Below, piece after piece: positions 57,781-64,000 of a stretch of DNA of 64,000 nucleotides. Where the stretch lies: NCBI RefSeq assembly GCF_016481285.1, contig NZ_JAENBP010000004.1, forward strand, positions 93,673 through 157,672, written 5' to 3'. Source of the stretch: Streptococcus zalophi (GTDB lineage: Bacteria > Bacillota > Bacilli > Lactobacillales > Streptococcaceae). The notes under the pieces are model-generated. The model had not been told where the DNA came from. It was given only the letters and a program-made list of their open reading frames with translations, and did not search any database. How positions within the stretch are numbered: the first letter of the stretch is position 1; every line of letters starts with the position of its first letter. The translations under genes were made by a program, and so were the position numbers.

Positions 57781-59178
57781 ATGAACTTAAAAACTAAATA
57801 CAAAGCAAAGAAAATTAAAGCAGTCTTTTTTGACATAGACGATACCTTACGCATTAAAGATACAGGTTATATGCCAGAGTCGATCAAGACAGTTTTTCAA
57901 TCATTGAAAAAAAGGGGCTTTATCACAGGTATTGCTTCTGGTCGTGCCATTTACGGGATTGTTCCAGAGATTAAAGCACTAGGACCAGATTACTTTGTTA
58001 CCATTAATGGGAGTTATGTAGAAACTGGACAAGAAAAAGAAATCTTTAAAAAACCCATTCCTAAAGAATGGGTGGAGGGCTTCGTTAATTGGTGTCATTC
58101 AGTTGGAATAGACTATGGTTTTGTTGGTTCAAAAAAAGCAGTGGTGTCAAAAAGAACAAATTTAATTGATGATGCAATTGTTCCAGTTTATGGTGAACTA
58201 GATGTTGAACCAGATTTTTATCAAACTAACGATATTTATCAAATGTGGACGTTTGAAGAGGTAGGCGATAGTCTTACCTTACCAGAAAATCTTTCTAAAG
58301 ATTTGAGATTGGTGAGATGGCACAAGCATTCCTCAGACGTAGTTAGAAAAGGAATTTCAAAGGCTTCTGGATTAGCCAAAGTGCTTGAAAAAACGGGTTT
58401 AAAACCCGAGAACGTTCTTGTCTTTGGTGATGAAAAAAACGATATAGAGATTTTTGATTATGCAGGGTTGACCATTGCCATGGGTAATGCTATTGATGAG
58501 ATTAAAGAAAAAGCAGATTATATTACAGAAACAGTAGAAGCAAATGGCATTTTTAATGCCTTGGAGGAACTAGGAATGGTAGAAAAAACATTACACTTCC
58601 CACAGTTAGAAGTGGAAAACAATGAAGGGCCTGTGGCTGTTATTAAAACAAACTTAGGTGATTTAACTCTTAAATTATTTCCTGAACAAGCCCCTAAAAC
58701 AGTTGCCAATTTTATTGCCCTTAGTAAAGATGGTTATTATGATGGTGTGATTTTTCATCGTGTGATAAATGATTTTATGATTCAAGGCGGTGATCCAACT
58801 GGAACTGGTATGGGCGGAGAATCAATCTATGGTGAACGTTTTGAAGATGAGTTTTCAAAAGAGTTATATAATCTTCGTGGTGCTTTATCGATGGCTAATG
58901 CCGGACCAAACACTAATGGCAGTCAGTTCTTTATCGTACAAAATAAAACCTTACCATATAGTCCAAAAGAAATGGTAAGAGGTGGATGGCCTGAAGAAAT
59001 TGCTCAAGCTTATACCAAAGGAGGAACCCCTCATTTAGATAATCGCCACACTGTTTTTGGACAGTTGTTAAATGAAGCATCCTATGAGGTTTTAGACAAA
59101 ATTGCTGGTGTTGAAACAGGTTTTGCTGATAAACCAGTACAAGACGTCACCATTTTAACCATAGAGGTTATTGACTAA
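57781..59178 (+). CDS. Fusion of Cof-type HAD phosphatase and cyclophilin isomerase
   Basis: A 465-residue two-enzyme protein. Residues 1-265 are a HAD-IIB hydrolase with the nucleophile Asp18 in FFDIDDTLR and [11 protein letters not shown]. Residues about 275-465 are a cyclophilin with [19 protein letters not shown] and [16 protein letters not shown]. There is no signal peptide, so it is cytoplasmic, unlike the lipoprotein PpiA. The fusion is known in streptococci; the HAD substrate is not. CGAAGGAG precedes the start. Confidence 0.93.
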   Translation: MNLKTKYKAKKIKAVFFDIDDTLRIKDTGYMPESIKTVFQSLKKRGFITGIASGRAIYGIVPEIKALGPDYFVTINGSYVETGQEKEIFKKPIPKEWVEGFVNWCHSVGIDYGFVGSKKAVVSKRTNLIDDAIVPVYGELDVEPDFYQTNDIYQMWTFEEVGDSLTLPENLSKDLRLVRWHKHSSDVVRKGISKASGLAKVLEKTGLKPENVLVFGDEKNDIEIFDYAGLTIAMGNAIDEIKEKADYITETVEANGIFNALEELGMVEKTLHFPQLEVENNEGPVAVIKTNLGDLTLKLFPEQAPKTVANFIALSKDGYYDGVIFHRVINDFMIQGGDPTGTGMGGESIYGERFEDEFSKELYNLRGALSMANAGPNTNGSQFFIVQNKTLPYSPKEMVRGGWPEEIAQAYTKGGTPHLDNRHTVFGQLLNEASYEVLDKIAGVETGFADKPVQDVTILTIEVID

Positions 59179-59534
59179 TGAAAATTGGTGAAAAGCATAA
59201 GGGTGTAATCACAGGTATTAAACCATATGGCGCTTTTGTTCATTTAGATAATGGTTTAATAGGCTTGATTCATATTTCAGAAATCAAGGCTGGTTATATT
59301 GATGATATCCATAAACTACTTGAGATTGGTGATGACGTATTAGCTCAAGTGATTGACTATGATGAATATAATCACAAAATAAGCCTTTCTTTAAGAACTC
59401 TCGAAGAAGAAAAGCAATCAAAAACACGTCGACATCGTTTTTCAAATAGTCGTATTAAAATTGGATTTCAATCATTAGAAAAACAACTACCTCATTGGAT
59501 TAACGATACACTTCAGTTTCTAAAAAATAAATAA
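59178..59534 (+). CDS. cvfD: S1-domain RNA-binding protein (YugI/CvfD-like)
   Basis: A 118-residue protein: one S1 domain (1-72, GVITGIKPYGAFVHLDNGLIGLIHISEI) with a basic C-terminal tail. Resembles the pneumococcal regulator CvfD and Bacillus YugI. TAATG overlap with the preceding gene indicates coupled translation. Confidence 0.85.
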   Translation: MKIGEKHKGVITGIKPYGAFVHLDNGLIGLIHISEIKAGYIDDIHKLLEIGDDVLAQVIDYDEYNHKISLSLRTLEEEKQSKTRRHRFSNSRIKIGFQSLEKQLPHWINDTLQFLKNK

Positions 59535-59564
59535 AGGTTGTCGTAAGCGACAACCTTTATTTAT
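59527..59564. terminator. Bidirectional terminator between cvfD and cysK
   Basis: AAATAAAGGTTGTCG pairs with CGACAACCTTTATTT around TAAG, between convergent genes and touching both ends. Confidence 0.9.
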
Positions 59565-59565
59565 T

Positions 59566-60486
59566 TTATTGGAACAAACTTGTAGAAAGGTAGCGTTCTC
59601 CAGTGTCTGGTAGAATTGCTAATACTTTCTTACCTTTTCCTAATTTTTTTGCCACTTCAATACTTGCAAAGAGAGCGGCACCTGCTGAAATACCAACCAA
59701 GATACCTTCTTTTCTGGCAACTGCTCTGGCTGTTTCTAAGGCTTCATCAGTAGAAACAGTAACAATACCGTCATAGCTAGAAGTATCTAGTGTATCTGGA
59801 ATAAAACCAGCTGAGATTCCTTGAATGCCATGTTTACCTTTAGGTTGGCCAGAAAGCACAGCAGATTCTTTTGCTTCAACAGCATAAATACCAATATTTG
59901 GTTGCCATTTTTTCAAAGCGTGAGAAACCCCAGAGATAGTACCACCAGTACCAACCCCTGAAACAAAAGCATCTAAACCAATATCTTCAAAACTAGCAAT
60001 AATTTCTGGACCAGTAGTGTTTTCATGAGCTGCTGGGTTAGCTGGGTTATTAAATTGTGATAATGAAACGGCATTTTTTTCCGTCATAATTTCTTTTGCT
60101 TTTTGGATAGCACCTGGCATACCCTCACTACCAGGTGTTAGAACTAACTCAGCACCATAGGCTTTAATTAATTTTTGTCTTTCAACACTCATACTATCAG
60201 GCATGACAATAATAACATGATATCCTTTAGTGGCACCAACAAAAGCAATACCAATACCAGTATTTCCACTGGTTGCTTCAACAATGGTGTCGCCTTCTTT
60301 TAGAAGACCATCTTTTTCAGCTTGATTAATCATCCCTAAAGCAATACGATCTTTTACAGAGGAACCTGGATTGAAAGATTCTAGTTTAACATAAACATCA
60401 GCAGCTCCTTCGGGAACCAACTTATTCAATTTGACAATTGGTGTATTCCCAACGAGTTCAGTAATATTGTTATAGAGTTTAGTCAT
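59566..60486 (-). CDS. cysK: Cysteine synthase (O-acetylserine sulfhydrylase)
   Basis: PLP enzyme making cysteine from O-acetylserine and sulfide. The 306-residue protein has NTPIVKLNK, the PLP lysine in [10 protein letters not shown] (about residue 44), TSGNTGIG and [11 protein letters not shown]. The frame runs upstream, but [13 protein letters not shown] at 60486 follows TTGGAG and matches the family. Confidence 0.95.
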   Translation of the reverse strand: MTKLYNNITELVGNTPIVKLNKLVPEGAADVYVKLESFNPGSSVKDRIALGMINQAEKDGLLKEGDTIVEATSGNTGIGIAFVGATKGYHVIIVMPDSMSVERQKLIKAYGAELVLTPGSEGMPGAIQKAKEIMTEKNAVSLSQFNNPANPAAHENTTGPEIIASFEDIGLDAFVSGVGTGGTISGVSHALKKWQPNIGIYAVEAKESAVLSGQPKGKHGIQGISAGFIPDTLDTSSYDGIVTVSTDEALETARAVARKEGILVGISAGAALFASIEVAKKLGKGKKVLAILPDTGERYLSTSLFQ

Positions 60487-60510
60487 AAAAATTCTCCAAT
60501 CTTTATTAGC

Positions 60511-60539
60511 TTTATAACACAGTATACTATCACTATCAA
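60511..60539 (-). promoter_or_regulatory. cysK promoter
   Basis: Minus strand TTGATA (60534-60539), 17-nt spacer, TATAAA (60511-60516) with an extended TG. Its -35 overlaps the last codons of yigZ. Confidence 0.7.
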
Positions 60540-61162
60540 AATGGAATTTCAACAATTTGGTTTCCTTCCCTAGAAGTCTTTATTTTTCCATTGTAAAATT
60601 CTGTTAAACGAGAAAGTGTAGCTTCAATGTTTTCTTTTTCCAAGTAAATAAAAGTTGTGACGTTAGCTAAAAATTCAGTGTGGTATTCTTGTAAGTTTTC
60701 AGTTTCTAAAAATTGAGATAAGGTTTGATATTGGGTATAAGAAAGTTCAATTTTAATGCCTTCTAATTGTTTGACTTCAACCTTGCCCAAAGTGTTAATG
60801 GCTTCAGAAACACTACCAGCATAAGCTCTGATTAATCCTCCAGCACCCAGCTTAATCCCACCAAAATAGCGTGTCACTACAGCAACAACATTAGTCAGCT
60901 GATTCTTTTCAAGAACTGTTAGCATAGGAACACCCGCAGTACCACTAGGTTCACCATCATCGCTACTTCGTTTGATGAGACTATTGTCACCAATAATCAT
61001 GGCAGAACAAGAATGAGTGGCCTTATAGTGCTTCTTCTTAACGTCATTAATAAAAGCTTTCCCATCTTCTTCAGACGAAATACGCTTCATTTGGCAAATA
61101 AAGCGTGATTTTTTAATCTCTTGTTCGTTCTCACCGTTTTGTGCAATTGTTTTATAATTCAT
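60536..61162 (-). CDS. yigZ: YigZ/IMPACT family protein
   Basis: A 208-residue protein of the conserved YigZ/YvyE family, N-terminal IMPACT domain with [20 protein letters not shown] and [19 protein letters not shown], plus a C-terminal EF-G-like domain. Eukaryotic IMPACT influences translation control; the bacterial role is unsettled. Divergent from comFA as in other streptococci. The promoter lies right against the ATG, so the mRNA may be leaderless. Confidence 0.92.
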   Translation of the reverse strand: MNYKTIAQNGENEQEIKKSRFICQMKRISSEEDGKAFINDVKKKHYKATHSCSAMIIGDNSLIKRSSDDGEPSGTAGVPMLTVLEKNQLTNVVAVVTRYFGGIKLGAGGLIRAYAGSVSEAINTLGKVEVKQLEGIKIELSYTQYQTLSQFLETENLQEYHTEFLANVTTFIYLEKENIEATLSRLTEFYNGKIKTSREGNQIVEIPF

Positions 61163-61168
61163 AGATTT

Positions 61169-61197
61169 ATTTTACCTCTTTTTAGATTTTTTGACAA
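61169..61197 (-). promoter_or_regulatory. yigZ promoter, predicted leaderless
   Basis: Minus strand TTGTCA (61192-61197), 17-nt spacer, TAAAAT (61169-61174), then 6 nt to the ATG at 61162. Confidence 0.7.
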
Positions 61198-61202
61198 AAA
61201 AA

Positions 61203-61210
61203 GTCGAATA
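61203..61210 (+). promoter_or_regulatory. Degenerate CIN-box (ComX/SigX promoter) of comFA
   Basis: GTCGAATA matches the competence box TACGAATA at six of eight positions, with the invariant CGAATA intact. It sits only 5-8 nt before the two candidate ATG codons of comFA. Confidence 0.5.
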
Positions 61211-61215
61211 AAGAA

Positions 61216-62517
61216 ATGATGACCAATTTAGATGATTATTACGGTAGATTGTTTACCCAAAATACTTTGCCAGAAATTATAAAAGGACATGTGAAAAGCA
61301 TGCCAGCCATGACAAAGAAAAATGGTGTTTATTATTGTCAGCGATGTGCCTCAACAGTTGAACAAGAAGCCAACCTACCTAACGGTGATTATTATTGTAG
61401 AGAATGTCTTGTTTTTGGTAGAATAAGCAGTTCAGAAAAACTGTATTATCTGCCACCAAAAGTTTTTCCTAAAAAAGATTACTTAAACTGGCAAGGGAAA
61501 TTAACCGATTTACAAGCAGAAGTATCACAAAAATTATTAGTTGCAATGAAAGAAAAAGAAAATAGTTTGGTTCATGCGGTTACAGGGGCTGGAAAAACAG
61601 AAATGATTTATCCAGTTGTGTCAAGCTATTTAAAAAAAGGAAAAAGTGTTGCTCTTGTAAGTCCTAGGATTGATGTCTGCCGTGAACTTCACCATCGTTT
61701 TTCTCGTGATTTTACGTCTCCAATCAGTTTACTCCATAATGGTTCAAAACCTTATCAAAGAAGTCCTTTGGTTGTTGCCACTGTTCATCAATTATTTAAA
61801 TTCTATCATGCTTTTGATTTGATTATTATTGATGAAGTAGATGCTTTTCCTTTTGTTGATAACACAAGTTTATATCGAGCAGTGACCAATGCTTTAAAAA
61901 AAGATGGGTTCACCATTTTTTTAACAGCAACATCAACCGAAAAATTAGATAAAGAAGTGGCTCAAAAAAGGTTACAAAAAGTAGATTTAGCAAGACGTTT
62001 TCATGCCAATCCCTTAGTTGTTCCAAAACCTTTTTGGTTAAGCCAACTAAGAGAAAGTATTGTCAAAGGAAAATTACCCAGAAAACTGCAACAAAAAATA
62101 AAACAACAAGCAAAAACACGATACCCTTTGTTACTGTTTATCCCAGATATCACACTTGGCAAACAATTATTAGAAGTGATGACCAGTTATTTTTCTGATG
62201 AAAACATAGCTTTTGTCTCGAGTTTATCAGAAGATCGCTTAGAAATTGTTGAATCTTTTCGACAAGGAAAATTGAGGATTCTAATCACGACAACCATTTT
62301 AGAAAGAGGTGTTACTTTTCCATGTGTTGATGTTTTTGTCCTATTAGCAAACCATAAACTCTACTCAAAAAGTTCATTAGTGCAAATTGCCGGCAGGGTC
62401 GGCCGTAGTAGTGAAAGACCCACAGGAGAACTTTTGTTTTTTCATGATGGTTTAAATGTCAGTATTAAAAAAGCTATAAAAGAAATTAAAATAATGAATC
62501 AAAAAGGAGGATTTTAA
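61216..62517 (+). CDS. comFA: Competence protein ComFA, DNA-uptake ATPase
   Basis: DEAD-box-like ATPase that drives transforming DNA into the cytoplasm. The 433-residue protein has an N-terminal four-cysteine zinc site (CQRC...CREC), Walker A AVTGAGKTEM near 120, DEVD, TATST and motif VI IAGRVGRSSERP. Two adjacent ATG codons (61216, 61219) are possible; NLDDYYGRLF aligns with pneumococcal ComFA. The gene is intact. Confidence 0.94.
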   Translation: MMTNLDDYYGRLFTQNTLPEIIKGHVKSMPAMTKKNGVYYCQRCASTVEQEANLPNGDYYCRECLVFGRISSSEKLYYLPPKVFPKKDYLNWQGKLTDLQAEVSQKLLVAMKEKENSLVHAVTGAGKTEMIYPVVSSYLKKGKSVALVSPRIDVCRELHHRFSRDFTSPISLLHNGSKPYQRSPLVVATVHQLFKFYHAFDLIIIDEVDAFPFVDNTSLYRAVTNALKKDGFTIFLTATSTEKLDKEVAQKRLQKVDLARRFHANPLVVPKPFWLSQLRESIVKGKLPRKLQQKIKQQAKTRYPLLLFIPDITLGKQLLEVMTSYFSDENIAFVSSLSEDRLEIVESFRQGKLRILITTTILERGVTFPCVDVFVLLANHKLYSKSSLVQIAGRVGRSSERPTGELLFFHDGLNVSIKKAIKEIKIMNQKGGF

Positions 62518-63179
62518 TGACTTGTTTATTATGTCAAAGAGCACTGATAAATCAGATTAAACTAACTGATATTATCCTTCTTAAAAAAGAAATCCCAACG
62601 ATTTGCACGGAATGCTCATCACAATTTACCAAACTGTCCGACTGCCATTGCATGACTTGTTTCAAAGAAGGCATTTTAGGAATTTGTGATGATTGTCACC
62701 GCTGGCAAGAAAAAGGCAGTAAGCCATCACATCAAAGTTTGTATCTCTATAATGAAGCGATGAAAGGTTTTTTTAGTCGCTATAAGTTTGAAGGAGATTA
62801 TCTTCTTAGAAAAGTTTTTTCAAATCAAATAAAACTGTTTTTAAAAGGATATAAAAGCTACACTATTGTCCCTGTTCCAACAAACAAAGAACGATTTTCC
62901 AAAAGACAGTTTAACCAAGTAACAGGATTCTTAGATGATGCTAAAGTAACTTATCAAGATATACTAATAAAAAAAGACGGCATTGCCCAATCAAAAAAAT
63001 CAAAAAACGAACGATTAGCAGCACTAATGGGGTTTGAAATAAAATCAAAGGTTAAAATACCCCCAAAAATCTTATTAATTGATGACATTTATACAACAGG
63101 TGCAACAGTTTTAGGTATTCAAAAGTTACTCTATCAAAAAGGTGCTAAAGAAGTGATTAGTTTTTCACTAGCAAGGTAA
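62517..63179 (+). CDS. comFC: Competence protein ComFC, phosphoribosyltransferase-like
   Basis: Partner of ComFA in DNA uptake. The 220-residue protein has N-terminal zinc cysteines (CLLC, CTEC, CHCMTC) and a phosphoribosyltransferase domain with LLIDDIYTTGATV. TAATG overlap with comFA and AAAAGGAGG upstream. Intact. Confidence 0.93.
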   Translation: MTCLLCQRALINQIKLTDIILLKKEIPTICTECSSQFTKLSDCHCMTCFKEGILGICDDCHRWQEKGSKPSHQSLYLYNEAMKGFFSRYKFEGDYLLRKVFSNQIKLFLKGYKSYTIVPVPTNKERFSKRQFNQVTGFLDDAKVTYQDILIKKDGIAQSKKSKNERLAALMGFEIKSKVKIPPKILLIDDIYTTGATVLGIQKLLYQKGAKEVISFSLAR

Positions 63180-63187
63180 TTTAAAAC

Positions 63188-63215
63188 TTGCAAATATCCA
63201 TGAAAACGTTATAAT
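63188..63215 (+). promoter_or_regulatory. hpf promoter
   Basis: TTGCAA (63188-63193), 16-nt spacer, TATAAT (63210-63215). Confidence 0.75.
63200..63214 (+). promoter_or_regulatory. Possible cre site within the hpf promoter
   Basis: ATGAAAACGTTATAA fits the cre consensus with one mismatch and overlaps the -10, which would give direct CcpA repression. Its A/T-rich right half may simply be the -10. Confidence 0.4.
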
Positions 63216-63257
63216 ATAAGTAAAGGTAACGCTAATTAATAGAAAAGAGGTATAAGT

Positions 63258-63806
63258 ATGATTAAATATAGTATTCGTGGGGAAAACATTGAAGTAACAG
63301 ATGCTATACGCAACTATGTCGAAGCAAAAATTTCAAAAATTGAAAAATATTTTAATGAAGAACAAGAATTAGATGCAAGAGTTAATTTGAAAATTTATCG
63401 TGAAAAAACATCAAAAGTAGAAGTTACCATTCCACTAGGATCTATCACGCTAAGAGCTGAAGATGTATCACAAGATATGTATGGTTCAATTGATTTAGTA
63501 GTAGATAAAATTGAACGCCAAATCCGTAAAAATAAAACTAAAATTGAAAGAAAACACAAAGAAAAATTACCGTCACATGAAGTTTTCTCTTCTGTTTTTG
63601 AGGCAGAAGAAGTTGAAGAAGCACCTATGTCAAAAATTGTGAGAACAAAAAATGTCACTCTAAAACCAATGGATGTTGAAGAGGCTTTGTTACAAATGGA
63701 ACTACTTGGACACGACTTTTTTATCTATACAGATGGAGATGACAACACCACAAATGTCCTTTACCGTAGAGAAGATGGACAAATTGGTCTTATCGAAGCA
63801 AAATAA
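63258..63806 (+). CDS. hpf: Ribosome hibernation promoting factor, long form
   Basis: Dimerises ribosomes into inactive 100S particles in stationary phase. The 182-residue protein has the N-terminal YfiA-like domain (1-100, YSIRGENIEVTDAIRNYVE) and the C-terminal dimerisation domain (about 128-182, KPMDVEEALLQMELLGHDFF). AAAGAGGT precedes the ATG. Follows comFC as in other streptococci. Confidence 0.96.
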   Translation: MIKYSIRGENIEVTDAIRNYVEAKISKIEKYFNEEQELDARVNLKIYREKTSKVEVTIPLGSITLRAEDVSQDMYGSIDLVVDKIERQIRKNKTKIERKHKEKLPSHEVFSSVFEAEEVEEAPMSKIVRTKNVTLKPMDVEEALLQMELLGHDFFIYTDGDDNTTNVLYRREDGQIGLIEAK

Positions 63807-63828
63807 TTCAAAAATAATGATATAATTC

Positions 63829-63860
63829 TTCTCACCAAGCCTACTTGGTGAGAATTTTTT
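63829..63860 (+). terminator. Intrinsic terminator of hpf
   Basis: TTCTCACCAAG and CTTGGTGAGAA form a perfect 11-bp stem with a CCTA loop and six T residues. Confidence 0.92.
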
Positions 63861-63881
63861 ATAAAAAGAGAAAAAAAGGTA

Positions 63882-63910
63882 TTGACAAAGCTTAGTTGAG
63901 GTGCTAGAAT
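63882..63910 (+). promoter_or_regulatory. rrn: rRNA operon promoter
   Basis: Consensus TTGACA (63882-63887), 17-nt spacer, TAGAAT (63905-63910); the start should lie near 63917. It reads toward the 16S gene outside the window. Confidence 0.85.
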
Positions 63911-63933
63911 ATAATAGTTGTCTCGAAAGAGCA

Positions 63934-64000
63934 TGACCTTTGAAAACTGAACAAGACAAGAAACCAAACGTGCAGGGTTATGAAAGTAACCTGTCAAAAA
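63934..64000 (+). other. rRNA operon leader with boxA-like element (16S outside window)
   Basis: TGACCTTTGAAAAC (63934-63947) resembles the boxA antitermination element before Firmicute 16S genes, and the following GAACAAGAC and CAAACGTGCAGGGTT are typical of streptococcal rRNA leaders. The 16S gene should begin shortly after position 64000. Confidence 0.75.

Overview
The window is a 64 kb chromosomal segment of a low-GC Firmicute, most probably a Streptococcus related to the pyogenic species (S. pyogenes, S. uberis, S. parauberis and relatives). The evidence is the protein content and gene order: arginine deiminase genes ending in arcC, the SepM protease, a Dpr peroxide-resistance protein, murD-murG-divIB, a psa/mts-type manganese transporter, the fmt-rsmB-stp-stk-liaFSR block, comFA-comFC-hpf, and genus-typical small families (DUF3165, DUF3397, YozE, YqgQ). 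I cannot assign a species from sequence alone. Almost everything is core genome, densely packed, with short overlaps inside operons and intrinsic terminators between them.

Layout: 1-1.6 kb, end of the arginine deiminase operon (M20 peptidase, arcC). 1.7-3.9 kb, rsmD-coaD-sepM. 4.0-6.3 kb, yutD-rlmN-vanZ. 6.4-11.3 kb, a 2-oxoacid dehydrogenase operon (E3-E1alpha-E1beta-E2) behind a strong promoter with a cre-like palindrome. 11.6-12.1 kb, an N-terminally truncated prepilin peptidase. 12.2-16.8 kb, dpr with a Per-box, yqgQ-glk, an inactive rhodanese, typA and DUF3165. 16.9-20.6 kb, murD-murG-divIB. 20.8-23.3 kb, manganese ABC transporter. 23.4-26.6 kb, lipoprotein cyclophilin and ftsK. 26.7-30.0 kb, an AT-rich accessory pair: a PLD nuclease-DEAH helicase-DUF3427 protein converging on a NUDIX hydrolase. 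30.5-32.7 kb, ahpCF. 32.9-34.3 kb, an oxidoreductase and a DUF3397 membrane protein. 34.4-37.2 kb, rplK-rplA and pyrH-frr. 37.3-42.9 kb, cvfB, yozE, phoH, ybeY-dgkA-era-mutM-coaE. 42.9-46.8 kb, csp, rpmG, secG, rnr, smpB. 47-55.3 kb, gmk-rpoZ, priA, fmt-rsmB-stp-stk. 55.4-59.5 kb, liaFSR, a HAD-cyclophilin fusion and an S1 protein. 59.6-63.8 kb, cysK, yigZ, comFA-comFC, hpf. The last 120 bases carry an rRNA operon promoter and leader whose 16S gene lies outside the window.

Functional themes are central metabolism (pyruvate/acetoin-type dehydrogenase, glucokinase, arginine catabolism), oxidative stress and metal balance (Dpr, AhpCF, Mn import), envelope synthesis and surveillance (MurD/G, DivIB, Stk/Stp, LiaFSR), RNA and ribosome maintenance, and competence (SepM, ComFA/FC, with a damaged prepilin peptidase).

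The points most worth a second look are: the helicase-NUDIX pair as a possible defence or DNA-maintenance module; several genes whose -10 hexamer ends exactly 6 nt before the start codon, predicting leaderless mRNAs; a duplicated L1-type autoregulatory element before both rplK and rplA; and the truncated prepilin peptidase in a genome that keeps other competence genes.
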